Shown: in pieces, positions 34,195 to 44,613 of the stretch
Position numbering within the stretch: the first letter of the stretch is position 1
Layout of the letters: the number at the start of each line of letters is the position of its first letter
Assembly (NCBI GenBank): GCA_043734785.1
Contig: JAYTEX010000089.1
Coordinates: 1 to 51,728 of the forward strand
Length of the DNA stretch: 51,728 nucleotides
Source: CAIKBL01 sp043734785
GTDB taxonomy: Bacteria > Pseudomonadota > Gammaproteobacteria > Ga0077536
Direction: 5' to 3'
Position numbers and translations under genes: made by a program
Notes under the pieces: model-generated
The model's input: the letters and a program-made list of their open reading frames with translations, nothing else
The model's database searches: none
What the model was told of the DNA's origin: nothing

Positions 34195-35376
34195 GTGACG
34201 ACGCAAAGTCGCTGGTTACTGCCGGATGGAGTCGACGAGCAATTGCCGCCGGACGCGCCACATCTAGAGCAACTACGTCGCCTAGCGCTCGATCTATTCG
34301 CCTGCTGGGGCTACCAGCTGTGCATGCCGCCGCTGGTCGAGTTCCTCGACTCGCTGTTATCGGGTGTCGGCGAGGACCTGGAACTGCAAACCTTCAAACT
34401 GACCGATCAGCTTAGCGGACGCATGCTGGGCATTCCGGCCGATATCACTCCGCAAATCGCGCGTATTGACGCACACCGGCTGCCGATTGATGGCCCCCAA
34501 CGCCTGTGCTACCTAGGACCGATCCTGCACACGCGCCCCGACAAATTCGCTGGCTCGCGCAACCCGCTACAGGTTGGCGCCGAACTTTATGGCCACGCAG
34601 GCATCGACGCCGATGCCGAAATCCAATCTCTAATGCTGGCCTTGCTTGAAACCATGGGCATTCAGGACGTCACGCTTGAGTTGTGCCACATGGGCATTTT
34701 TCGCGGCCTCAGCCGTGCTGCCGGATTAGACGCCGAAGCGGACCACCGGCTACTTGACGCGTTATTGCGCAAGGATCGTACCGAAGTCGATCAGGTGCTG
34801 GCAGTCTCGGAGGTGACGAGCGATATGGCGAGAATGTTTCGCGCACTGCTTGATTTGAATGGTGATGCCGGCGTGGTGGTGCAGGCGAAGGCGAAGTTGC
34901 AGCATGCGCCCGCATTGGTGATCGCTGCAGTCCAGGCGCTTGCGGAGCTGGTTGTCCAAATCGAGCAACGCTGCCCGCGCGCAACGATTCATGTGGATTT
35001 GGCTGAATTGCGCGGCTACCACTACCACACCGGGATTATGTTCGCGGCCTACACCGTCGGATTCGGGCGCGCGATCGCGTGGGGTGGGCGCTACGATAAC
35101 GTCGGGGCCTATTTCGGGCGCGCGCGGCCTGCCACAGGGTTTAGCGCGGATATGAAACTGCTGGCCGCGATCAGCGCGCTGCCTTGCCCTGTGGGCAATC
35201 CGATTTTTGCGCCTGCGGGGTGCGCGCCCACCCTGCTTAGCGCGATCGAGTCCCTGCGCAACACCGGACGCGCGGTGATTCAGGCCTTGCCCGGCCAGGT
35301 CGGCGGTGCGCGTGAAGCCGGTTGTCAGCAGCAAATGTGGGAAGTCGCTGGGTGCTGGCAGCTCCAGGACCTATAG
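34195..35376 (+). CDS. hisZ: ATP phosphoribosyltransferase regulatory subunit HisZ
   Basis: A 393-residue HisRS paralogue that makes an octamer with the short HisG and confers histidine feedback control. Class II synthetase-like motif 1 and motif 2 regions are visible (CWGYQLCMPPLVEFLDSL, and DITPQIARIDAH), but the HisRS signature for tRNA charging is missing and there is no anticodon domain. GTG at 34195 is used. Its presence implies a short-form HisG elsewhere in the genome. It is followed by purA after 57 bases. Confidence 0.94.
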   Translation: MTTQSRWLLPDGVDEQLPPDAPHLEQLRRLALDLFACWGYQLCMPPLVEFLDSLLSGVGEDLELQTFKLTDQLSGRMLGIPADITPQIARIDAHRLPIDGPQRLCYLGPILHTRPDKFAGSRNPLQVGAELYGHAGIDADAEIQSLMLALLETMGIQDVTLELCHMGIFRGLSRAAGLDAEADHRLLDALLRKDRTEVDQVLAVSEVTSDMARMFRALLDLNGDAGVVVQAKAKLQHAPALVIAAVQALAELVVQIEQRCPRATIHVDLAELRGYHYHTGIMFAAYTVGFGRAIAWGGRYDNVGAYFGRARPATGFSADMKLLAAISALPCPVGNPIFAPAGCAPTLLSAIESLRNTGRAVIQALPGQVGGAREAGCQQQMWEVAGCWQLQDL

Positions 35377-35433
35377 CGACGCGCTGCCCATGATGGTTCA
35401 TCCCAATGTTCGAAAATTTATCGAGGAGGTGTC

Positions 35434-36729
35434 TTGAGTAAATCGGTAGTCGTGATCGGCGCCCAGTGGGGCGACGAAGGCAAAGGCAAAGTCGTCGACA
35501 TGCTCACTGAGCGGGTGGCCGCCGTGGTGCGCTTTCAAGGCGGACACAACGCCGGCCATACGGTGGTGATCGACGGGGTAAAGACCGTGCTGCATCTCGT
35601 GCCGTCGGGCATTCTGCGCGCTGGGGTGCGATGTTTGATCGGCAATGGCGTGGTGGTGTCGCCGGCGGCACTCATGGAAGAAATCCGCATGCTGGAGTCC
35701 AAAGGCATTCCAGCGCGCGAGCGAATGCAAATCAGTCCAGCCGCCGCGCTCATTCTGCCCTACCATGCCGCGCTTGATCAGGCACGCGAGAAAGCGCGCG
35801 GCGCGCAGGCGCTTGGGACCACGGGCCGCGGCATTGGTCCGGCCTATGAAGACAAGGTCGCGCGGCGCGCGTTGAGAGTCGACGATCTGCGCTACCGTGA
35901 GCGCTTTGCGGCGAAACTGGGCGAGGTGCTCGATTATCACAATTTCGTGCTCGCGAATTACTACAAGGTCGACAAACTCGACTTCCAGCAGATTCTCGAT
36001 GAGCAGATGCGTTTCGCGGAAGACATCTCGCCGATGATCGCGGATGTCGCCGAGATCATCTACCAAATCCAGACGGCAGGCGGGAACATCCTGTTCGAAG
36101 GCGCACAGGGCAGTCTGCTCGATATTGATCACGGGACTTATCCTTTCGTGACGTCATCGAATACCACGGCGGGTTATGCCGCCACCGGTTCCGGCGCAAG
36201 CCCGCGCTGTCTCGACTACATTCTGGGGATCACCAAGGCGTACACGACGCGCGTCGGCTCTGGACCATTTCCGACTGAACTTTTCGATGAGACAGGACAG
36301 CGCCTGGCGACCCGCGGTGACGAGTTTGGCGCCACGACTGGACGACCGCGCCGGTGCGGGTGGTTCGATGGTGTGGCGCTGCGTCGGTCACGCATGACCA
36401 ACGGCATCTCGGGGCTGTGCGTCACCAAGCTTGATGTGCTCGACGGCATGGATGAGATTCGGCTCTGCGTCGGCTACCGTTCGCCGCAAGGCGAGCTGCA
36501 AGCATCCCCGATCGGTGCAGAAGCCATGGCCGCGGTGCAGCCGGTCTACGAAACGGTGCCTGGTTGGCATGAATCAACCGTCGGGATCACGGAGTATGCC
36601 AAGCTGCCGCTGAATGCGCGCCGCTACCTCGCGCGCATCTCGGAAATCGCAGAGACGCCGATCGATATGATTTCGACGGGACCCGATCGTGCGCATACGA
36701 TTGTGCTCAAGCATCCATTCGAGTCATGA
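35434..36729 (+). CDS. purA: Adenylosuccinate synthetase
   Basis: A 431-residue enzyme that joins IMP and aspartate with GTP in AMP synthesis. GAQWGDEGKGK (P-loop, about 8-18), GHNAGHTVV, TTGRGIGPAYEDK and the DIDHGTYPFVTSSN segment are diagnostic. The start is a TTG preceded by GAGGAGG at good distance, giving the family start MSKSVVVIG. Four-base overlap with pdxH. Confidence 0.97.
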   Translation: MSKSVVVIGAQWGDEGKGKVVDMLTERVAAVVRFQGGHNAGHTVVIDGVKTVLHLVPSGILRAGVRCLIGNGVVVSPAALMEEIRMLESKGIPARERMQISPAAALILPYHAALDQAREKARGAQALGTTGRGIGPAYEDKVARRALRVDDLRYRERFAAKLGEVLDYHNFVLANYYKVDKLDFQQILDEQMRFAEDISPMIADVAEIIYQIQTAGGNILFEGAQGSLLDIDHGTYPFVTSSNTTAGYAATGSGASPRCLDYILGITKAYTTRVGSGPFPTELFDETGQRLATRGDEFGATTGRPRRCGWFDGVALRRSRMTNGISGLCVTKLDVLDGMDEIRLCVGYRSPQGELQASPIGAEAMAAVQPVYETVPGWHESTVGITEYAKLPLNARRYLARISEIAETPIDMISTGPDRAHTIVLKHPFES

Positions 36730-37304
36730 ACGAGCGCGATCCGTTCGACTGGTGTCACGCCTGGCTGCAGGATGCCGAGCGCAGCGAGCCGGTCAATCCC
36801 GGCGCGATGTCGGTCGCGACCGTGGCTGGCGGGCGTCCCTCGGTGCGCATGGTGCTGCTGCGCGGTTTCGATACGCGCGGGTTCGTGTTCTATACCAATC
36901 TGGAAAGCCGCAAGGGCGACGAGCTTCGTGTGAACGCTCACGCGGCCTTATGCTTCTATTGGAAGTCGCTGGGAAGGCAGATAAGAGTGGAGGGTGTGAC
37001 GGAACTGGTCAGCGACGCTGAAGCGGACACGTATTTTGAGAGCCGCCCCAGGGACTCCCAGATTGGCGCCTGGGCCTCGCAGCAATCGCATGAACTCGAA
37101 TCGCGCGTCGTGCTGGAGCAAAGCGTCGCGAAGGTCGCGGCACGGTTTGGTGAGGGCGACGTCCCGCGTCCGCCGTTCTGGTCCGGTTATCGGGTGAGCC
37201 CCGAATTATTCGAGTTCTGGGAAGAACGCCCGTGTCGTTTGCACGATCGCACCTGTTACCGGCGCGACGGCGCACAATGGATAGTGACAAAACTCTATCC
37301 GTAA
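36726..37304 (+). CDS. pdxH: Pyridoxine/pyridoxamine 5'-phosphate oxidase
   Basis: A 192-residue FMN oxidase that makes pyridoxal 5'-phosphate. RMVLLRGFDTRGFVFYTN (FMN-binding), SRKGDEL, FYWKSLGRQIRVEG, SQQSHELESR and the C-terminal RLHDR and YRRDG motifs are all present. Translation is coupled to purA by an ATGA overlap. The pairing with purA is a local operon feature and not a shared pathway. Confidence 0.95.
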   Translation: MNERDPFDWCHAWLQDAERSEPVNPGAMSVATVAGGRPSVRMVLLRGFDTRGFVFYTNLESRKGDELRVNAHAALCFYWKSLGRQIRVEGVTELVSDAEADTYFESRPRDSQIGAWASQQSHELESRVVLEQSVAKVAARFGEGDVPRPPFWSGYRVSPELFEFWEERPCRLHDRTCYRRDGAQWIVTKLYP

Positions 37305-37347
37305 CACAGACGCCATCACAGCGACTGGGATAAAAGGCGTACTCCGC

Positions 37348-38787
37348 ATGAAGCAAGCAGACATTGGCGTGATTGGCCTCGCGGTGATGGGGCGCAATCT
37401 TGCACTCAACCTGGCCGACCATGGCTTTGTGGTCGCGGTGCATAACCGGACCCTCGCCAAAACTGAGCAGCTACTGGCGGCGCATCCCGAGAAGTCCCTG
37501 CTGAGTTGTCCAACTCTGCAGGTGTTCACGCAAGCCTTGCAACGCCCGCGCGTGTGTTTGTTGATGATCCAGGCGGGCGCTGCGGTCGATGCGCAGATTG
37601 AAGCACTACTCCCGCTACTTGAAGCCGGCGATACCATCATCGATGGTGGCAATTCTTTGTGGGAAGACTCGAATCGACGCCTCGGCTTTCTGCAGGCCCG
37701 CGGCATCCACTTCATCGGCATGGGCATCTCGGGTGGCGAAGAAGGCGCACGCCATGGCCCGTCGCTAATGCCGGGAGGATCGGCCGCTGCCTGGCCGCGA
37801 GTGCGCGCAATGTTTCAAGCCATCGCCGCCAAAGTAGACGGCGTGCCGTGTTGCGAGTGGATGGGCGACGGCGGCGCCGGACATTACGTGAAAATGGTCC
37901 ACAACGGCATCGAATATGGCGACATGCAACTGATCGGCGAAGCCTATCAACTGTTGCGCGAGGGGGTGGGGCAGAGCGCGGACGAACTCACCCAGACATT
38001 CCGCACCTGGAATCAAGGTCCGCTCGCGTCGTATCTGATCGAAATCACGGCGGAAATTCTCGCCGTACGCAATCGCGATGGCGCGTTATTCATCGACGGC
38101 ATTGTGGATAGCAGCGGCCAGAAAGGCACTGGCAAATGGACTGCCAGCAACGCGATCGAACTCGGTGTGCCGCTGACCTTGATCGCGGAGGCCGTGAGCA
38201 GCCGCTTTCTATCGTCGCTGAAATCCGAACGAGAAGTCGCAGCACGGATCCTCGCCAACGACGGGCTGCGCGCCAGCGAGCTGCCGGCGGCACCCTTGGT
38301 GGAAGCCATCCACGCGGCGCTGTACTGCTCGAAACTGGTGTCCTACGCGCAGGGCTTCATGCTGTTGCGTGCCGCCGCCACCCATTATGACTGGCAACTC
38401 GCATTTGGGGACATTGCGTTAGTGTGGCGTGGCGGGTGCATTATTCGCAGTCGTTTCCTCGATCAAATTAAGGCGGCTTATACGCGCAATCCAGCGCTCG
38501 ATAATCTCCTGATCGACGAGTTTTTTGCGCACGAATTTGCGCGCTATGCGAGCGGCTGGCGCCGCGCCATCAGTTTTGGCATCGAGCGCGGCATTCCACT
38601 ACCGGCGTTTAGTGCCGCGCTGTCATTCTTCGACGGTTATCGCTGTGCCCGCTTACCGGCGAACCTGCTCCAGGCGCAGCGCGATTACTTCGGGGCCCAT
38701 ACGTATCAAAGAGTCGACGCGCCCGCTGGCCGGCATTTCCATTTCGACTGGACCGGCACGCGCCAGGAGCACGCACTCGATGACTGA
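37348..38787 (+). CDS. gnd: 6-phosphogluconate dehydrogenase, decarboxylating
   Basis: A 479-residue enzyme of the long (dimeric) type that converts 6-phosphogluconate to ribulose-5-phosphate, CO2 and NADPH. The Rossmann loop is IGLAVMGRNLALNL (note A in place of the second G); SGGEEGARHGPSLMPGG binds substrate, and KMVHNGIEYGDMQLI has the catalytic Lys. The C-terminal tail reaches DQIKAAYTRN and FHFDWTG as in E. coli Gnd. The last eight bases overlap zwf. Confidence 0.96.
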   Translation: MKQADIGVIGLAVMGRNLALNLADHGFVVAVHNRTLAKTEQLLAAHPEKSLLSCPTLQVFTQALQRPRVCLLMIQAGAAVDAQIEALLPLLEAGDTIIDGGNSLWEDSNRRLGFLQARGIHFIGMGISGGEEGARHGPSLMPGGSAAAWPRVRAMFQAIAAKVDGVPCCEWMGDGGAGHYVKMVHNGIEYGDMQLIGEAYQLLREGVGQSADELTQTFRTWNQGPLASYLIEITAEILAVRNRDGALFIDGIVDSSGQKGTGKWTASNAIELGVPLTLIAEAVSSRFLSSLKSEREVAARILANDGLRASELPAAPLVEAIHAALYCSKLVSYAQGFMLLRAAATHYDWQLAFGDIALVWRGGCIIRSRFLDQIKAAYTRNPALDNLLIDEFFAHEFARYASGWRRAISFGIERGIPLPAFSAALSFFDGYRCARLPANLLQAQRDYFGAHTYQRVDAPAGRHFHFDWTGTRQEHALDD

Positions 38788-40264
38788 ACCGTGCACCTAT
38801 GTGATCTTCGGCGCGACCGGGAACCTCGCCTCGATCAAGCTGCTGCCCGCGTTGTATCACCTCGACCGCGCGCAACGCTTGAACAGTGACGTGCGCGTGC
38901 TGTGCTGCGGACGCTCGGATTACTCCCAGGCACAATGGCGTGCGGCGGTAAGCGGTTGGGTCAGCGAGAAAGCGCGGGGCGGTCTCGACCGAGCGGTATT
39001 CGAGCGTTTCGCGGCGCGCCTGCACTATTTTCGCGGTGACTTGCACGATCCGGCCATGTACCCCGCGCTCGAAGCGCAGCTGGCGGATTCGCCGACCACC
39101 AACGCCGCGTTTTACATGTCGGTCGGACCGGCCGAGTTTGGCCTCATCACGGAACGCCTTAGCCAGCACGGCATGCTGCGCGAGGATAGGGGTTGGCGCC
39201 GGGTTGTCGTGGAGAAGCCCTTCGGCCACGATCTGGTCAGCGCGCAGGACTTGCAACGCAAAATCAGTCGCCATGTCGAGGAGTCGCAAATTTACCGCAT
39301 CGATCACTATCTCGGCAAAGCTACCGTGCAAAACGTGCTGGTATTTCGCTTTGCGAATCTGATGATGGAGCCGCTGTGGAATCGAAATTATATCGATCAC
39401 GTTCAAATTACGCATGCGGAAACCTTGGGTGTGGGTACGCGTGGGGGGTTCTACGACAGCGCGGGCGCCTTGCGCGACATGATCCAGAGCCACCTTCTAC
39501 AGATGCTGACCCTGGTGGCGATGGAGCCACCGGCGGCGATGGAAGCGGAGTCGTTGCGCGACGAAAAGGTGAAGGTGCTCAAGTCGGTGCGCGCGATAAC
39601 GAAAGGCGCAGTGCATTCACAGGCGTTTCGTGCCCAGTACGCGGCGGGGGAGCTTGGCGGCGCGCGAGTCGCGGGCTATCGCGACGAAGAGAAAGTCGAT
39701 GCGCGTAGCGTCACCGAAACCTATGCGGCACTCAAGGTCTATATCGATAACTGGCGCTGGCGCGGGGTGCCTTTTTATTTGCGCACCGGAAAAAGAATGG
39801 CCGAAGCGCGCTCGATGGTATCGATTTGTTTCAAGCACCCACCGTTACAATTCTTCCGCGGAACACATGTCGATCGGCTGCACTCGAATTGGGTGATCCT
39901 CGGCATTCAGCCCGAGGAATCCCTGCGCGTGGAGATTACGGCCAAGGAACCAGGGCTTGAGATGCGCACGCGACAACTGTCGCTCGATGCGCATTTCCGC
40001 GAGAGTCAGCACGAGAAGACCGATGCCTACGAAGATTTACTGCTCGATGTGATCCGCGGCGATCGCTCATTATTCCTGCGCTACGACGAAGTGGAATATG
40101 CCTGGCGGGTGATCGATCCCGTGCTGTCTGTCTGGGCCACCGAAACCGACTACATCCCAAGTTATGCCGCGGGGAGCTGGGGACCGCGTGAATCACGGCG
40201 TATCTTCGATCGCGAAGAGCATCGCTGGCGCCACACCCTGGAACCGCAGGACCCGGAAGAATAG
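38780..40264 (+). CDS. zwf: Glucose-6-phosphate 1-dehydrogenase
   Basis: A 494-residue NADP-linked enzyme for the first step of the oxidative pentose phosphate route. The coenzyme loop is FGATGNLA (usually GASGDLA), EKPFGHDL follows, and RIDHYLGK contains the substrate-binding His and catalytic His region. ATG at 38780 is chosen because it is the family start and overlaps gnd by eight bases; the frame stays open through 85 more codons inside gnd, which I treat as non-coding. Confidence 0.95.
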   Translation: MTEPCTYVIFGATGNLASIKLLPALYHLDRAQRLNSDVRVLCCGRSDYSQAQWRAAVSGWVSEKARGGLDRAVFERFAARLHYFRGDLHDPAMYPALEAQLADSPTTNAAFYMSVGPAEFGLITERLSQHGMLREDRGWRRVVVEKPFGHDLVSAQDLQRKISRHVEESQIYRIDHYLGKATVQNVLVFRFANLMMEPLWNRNYIDHVQITHAETLGVGTRGGFYDSAGALRDMIQSHLLQMLTLVAMEPPAAMEAESLRDEKVKVLKSVRAITKGAVHSQAFRAQYAAGELGGARVAGYRDEEKVDARSVTETYAALKVYIDNWRWRGVPFYLRTGKRMAEARSMVSICFKHPPLQFFRGTHVDRLHSNWVILGIQPEESLRVEITAKEPGLEMRTRQLSLDAHFRESQHEKTDAYEDLLLDVIRGDRSLFLRYDEVEYAWRVIDPVLSVWATETDYIPSYAAGSWGPRESRRIFDREEHRWRHTLEPQDPEE

Positions 40265-40275
40265 TCGGGCGACTC

Positions 40276-40978
40276 GTGTCATCGATTCGATCGATGTCGC
40301 TGCACTGGCAAACCTTTGCTGACCTTGATGCGCTGAACGCCTGTGCTGCCGGGCACATCACGGACCTGGCCGCGCAGGGGATTGCGCGCGATCGGCGGTT
40401 CCGTATCGTGCTGGCCGGCGGTCGTACGCCGCAGGCGATATACACGCTGCTGCGTGGCACGCATACCGAGTGGTCGCGTTGGGAGATTTTTTTCAGCGAC
40501 GAACGTTGCGTGGCGATTACCGACGCCGAACGCAATGCTCGCATGGCGCGCGAATGTCTGCTCGACCACGTGCCGGTGCCGGCCGCGCAGATTTTCGAGA
40601 TCCCGGTCGAACTCGGTGCCGAGATGGCAGCGGTGCGTTACGGCGCACTGGTCGCGGCGCACACCCCATTCGACCTCGTCATCCTTGGCGTCGGGGAGGA
40701 TGGCCATACGGCGAGTCTGTTTCCAGCGCAGCCACTTGACCCGCTCGCGTGGGCGGTTGCCGTGCATGGTGCTCCGAAACCCCCGAATCCCCGCGTTAGT
40801 CTCGGTGTTCGTGCGTTACGCGCGACCCGGCAAGTGCTCGTGCTCGCCCCCGGTGTGGGTAAGCAAGCGGCACTGCAAGCGTGGCGCGCAGGCGCGCGAC
40901 TGCCGATCGCCACGGTGACTGAGGGATTATCTGGACTGGTGCTGGTTGACCGCGCGGCAAATATTGATTTTCTAAGCG

Positions 40979-40989
<11 letters not shown>
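40276..40989 (+). CDS. pgl: 6-phosphogluconolactonase
   Basis: A 237-residue DevB/SOL-type lactonase, completing the gnd-zwf-pgl set. VLAGGRTPQAIYTLL (about 43-57), FFSDERCV and LGVGEDGHTASLFP (with the catalytic His) are diagnostic. GTG at 40276 is used; ATG at 40294 is also possible and neither has a clear ribosome site. The 3' end overlaps the convergent acyl-CoA dehydrogenase gene by 11 bases. Confidence 0.93.
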
Positions 40990-42271
<1,282 letters not shown>

Positions 42272-42552
42272 CGAAAATCTCCTCGCTGACTGTGTCGTTA
42301 GGTTCGCTGCAAAAGGCTGGGGATCGTGCGGCACCGAACGGGGTCGGCGGCTTGGTTGAATCCTAGGCCTCTCCGGCCAATTTGGCAAAAGAGAGTCGGT
42401 GACCGGTGATGTTGGGGCGAGCGATACTGGGTGGCCATCGCGCACACATGACTATTCGCAGCACCTACCTTTATGCTCAAGTATCAGCAAGATTGATTGG
42501 ACTAATGAGGTGACTGTTCCTAGGATGGAGCCCGTTGCTACTGGAGACCGCC
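42272..42552. promoter_or_regulatory. Divergent promoter region of the two dehydrogenases
   Basis: This 281-base interval must hold promoters for both acyl-CoA dehydrogenase genes. A possible rightward promoter is TTGGAC (42497-42502), an 18-base spacer, and TAGGAT (42521-42526), 26 bases before the ATG. I do not see a clear inverted repeat that would mark a FadR- or TetR-type operator. Confidence 0.4.
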
Positions 42553-43752
42553 ATGGATTTTCAACCCAATGCTCGCATTCTCGATCTCACGCGGCGGATG
42601 CGCGAAATTGTCGATAACGACGTCATCGCGCTCGAGCCACAGTTCCTGACCGAAGGTTTCGATGCCGTTTACGAGGCGCTTCAGGGGGTCCGTAAGAAGA
42701 TCAAAGCGGCTGGACTGTGGGCGCCAAATCATCCGCCGGAGTATGGCGGCATGGGGCTCGCGCTCGTCGACCACGGGCTGGTGTCTGAAGTACTCGGTCG
42801 CAGCCCACTCGGGCATTACAGCTTCGGCTGCAATGCGCCGGATGCGGGCAACATTGAAACCCTGCACCTGTTTGGCAATCCGCAGCAGAAGGCCGAATGG
42901 CTGCCGCGCATCGTAGGCGGCGAACGCAGCGCGTTTGTGATGACTGAGCGCGACAATTCGGGCGCTAATCCAATTTTTCTCTCGACCACGGCCGTGCGCG
43001 AGGGCGACGAGTGGGTAATAAACGGCAAAAAATGGTTTATTACCGGCGCGCAAGGCGCGGTGGTCAATCTGGTCATGGTCTCTACCGACCCCAAGGCGGG
43101 GCCGCACAGCCGCCAAAGCATCATCATTGTGCCGTCCAATACGCCCGGCTATTCGATCGATAAGGCCACTCCCATCATGGGCCACGCCAATGGCGGCCCG
43201 TATGGCCATTGCGAAGTGAGCTTCACCGAATGTCGTGTCCCGTATCACAACCTGCTCGGCAGGGAAGGCGAAGGCTTTCGTATGGCGCAGGCTCGCCTCG
43301 GACCGGGGCGCATCCATCACTGCATGCGCTGGCTCGGGATTTGCGCGCGCTCACTCGAGCTGATGACCCAACGCGCCGCCACGCGCGTGATCGGCGAGGG
43401 CGATCGACGTCTGGCCGACAGTGACATCATCAAGACCTGGATCGCCGAATGTGCGGCCGAGATTCGCGCTGCGCGTTTGATGACGCTGTTCACCGCCTGG
43501 CGCATCGAACAGGTCGGCACCAAGGAAGCCCGCAACGATATCAGCATGATCAAATACCACGTCGCAGAGGTTTTGATGAAAGTCGTTGATCGCGCGATGC
43601 AAGTGCACGGCGCACTCGGCATCACCGACTACACGCCTTTATCCTTCTTCTACCGCGAAGATCGCGGCTCGCGCATCTACGACGGTCCGGACGAGGTCCA
43701 CAAACTGTCCGTGGCGCGCCGGATCATCGAACGTGGCGGCCGGATCGACTGA
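42553..43752 (+). CDS. Acyl-CoA dehydrogenase, ACAD10/11-like (B)
   Basis: A 399-residue acyl-CoA dehydrogenase. FVMTERDNSGANP, NGKKWFITGAQ and LGPGRIHHCMRWLG are family segments, and the catalytic motif is YDGPDEVH, again with Asp for Glu. It is clearly related to the divergent enzyme A (shared GPGRIHHCMR and DGPDEVH) but not a recent duplicate. The middle replaces the usual RxxFG FAD-binding loop with RAATRVIGEGDRRLAD. A ggaga ribosome site precedes the ATG at 42553. It overlaps the SDR gene, so the two are coupled. Confidence 0.93.
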   Translation: MDFQPNARILDLTRRMREIVDNDVIALEPQFLTEGFDAVYEALQGVRKKIKAAGLWAPNHPPEYGGMGLALVDHGLVSEVLGRSPLGHYSFGCNAPDAGNIETLHLFGNPQQKAEWLPRIVGGERSAFVMTERDNSGANPIFLSTTAVREGDEWVINGKKWFITGAQGAVVNLVMVSTDPKAGPHSRQSIIIVPSNTPGYSIDKATPIMGHANGGPYGHCEVSFTECRVPYHNLLGREGEGFRMAQARLGPGRIHHCMRWLGICARSLELMTQRAATRVIGEGDRRLADSDIIKTWIAECAAEIRAARLMTLFTAWRIEQVGTKEARNDISMIKYHVAEVLMKVVDRAMQVHGALGITDYTPLSFFYREDRGSRIYDGPDEVHKLSVARRIIERGGRID

Positions 43753-44527
43753 GGCAAATCCCCTGTCACGCAATCACTTTGATCTGGACGGCAAGGTAGC
43801 GCTGGTGGCGGGCGGTAGCCGTGGTATCGGTGAAGCCATCGCGCGCATCCTGGCTGAATACGGCGCGCACGTCATCGTCACCAGCCGCAAGGTGGAAGGC
43901 TGTAGAGTGGTGGCCGATTCAATCGTCGCGGCGGGTGGCAAGGCCGAGGCCTACGCCTGCCACCTCGGTGACATGGCGCAGATTGAGCAGGTGTATAAGC
44001 ACGTCGATGAAGCCCATGGCCGCCTCGATATTCTGGTCAACAACGGGGTTGCGAACCCCTACTACGGCCATGTGCTGGATACCCCGGTTTCGGCCTTCGA
44101 GAAAACCCTTGAGGTTAATCTGCGCGGATATTTTTATATGTCGGTGAACGCCGCCAAACGGATGCGAGAAACCGGCGGCGGCGCGATCGTGAATGTCGCT
44201 TCGGCGAACGGCATTACGCCGGGCGATAAGCAGGCGGTGTACTCGATTACGAAGGCGGGCATTCTCAACATGACCCGTGCGTTTGCCAATGAATGCGGCG
44301 AGTTCAATATCCGTGTGAATGCGCTGATCCCTGGCGTTACTAAAACCAAGTTCGCGCAGGCGCTGCATGATGACGAAGATTTTCTCGCACCGGCGCGTGC
44401 GCGCACGCCGCTCAAGCGATCGGCAGAACCCTCGGAAATGGCGGGTGCTGTGCTCTACCTAGTGTCCGGGGCATCGTCCTACACCACCGGCAGCTTTGTG
44501 ACTGTGGACGGCGGATATCTGGCCTAA
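43733..44527 (+). CDS. Short-chain dehydrogenase/reductase
   Basis: A classical SDR of about 264 residues. The cofactor loop is GGSRGIGE, NNG follows, and the catalytic Ser/Tyr/Lys set is visible, with YSITKAG holding Tyr and Lys. A TSRK segment after the second strand suggests NADP preference. It probably oxidises or reduces a beta- or ring hydroxyl/keto group on an acyl-CoA. GTG at 43733 is the best start, overlapping dehydrogenase B by 20 bases; no ATG is available near the family N-terminus. Confidence 0.88.
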   Translation: MAAGSTEANPLSRNHFDLDGKVALVAGGSRGIGEAIARILAEYGAHVIVTSRKVEGCRVVADSIVAAGGKAEAYACHLGDMAQIEQVYKHVDEAHGRLDILVNNGVANPYYGHVLDTPVSAFEKTLEVNLRGYFYMSVNAAKRMRETGGGAIVNVASANGITPGDKQAVYSITKAGILNMTRAFANECGEFNIRVNALIPGVTKTKFAQALHDDEDFLAPARARTPLKRSAEPSEMAGAVLYLVSGASSYTTGSFVTVDGGYLA

Positions 44528-44613
44528 CGTATGGCGCCCGTCGCTGCGGGTTTCAGCCGCGATTCCTATATACAATACGGGGATAGGCAAAACATCCCGG
44601 GTTGAACCGCTTT

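Noticed and set aside
38525..38779. N-terminal extension of zwf
   Set aside because: It lies within gnd. The family start MTEPCTYVIFGATGN is at 38780 with an 8-base overlap.
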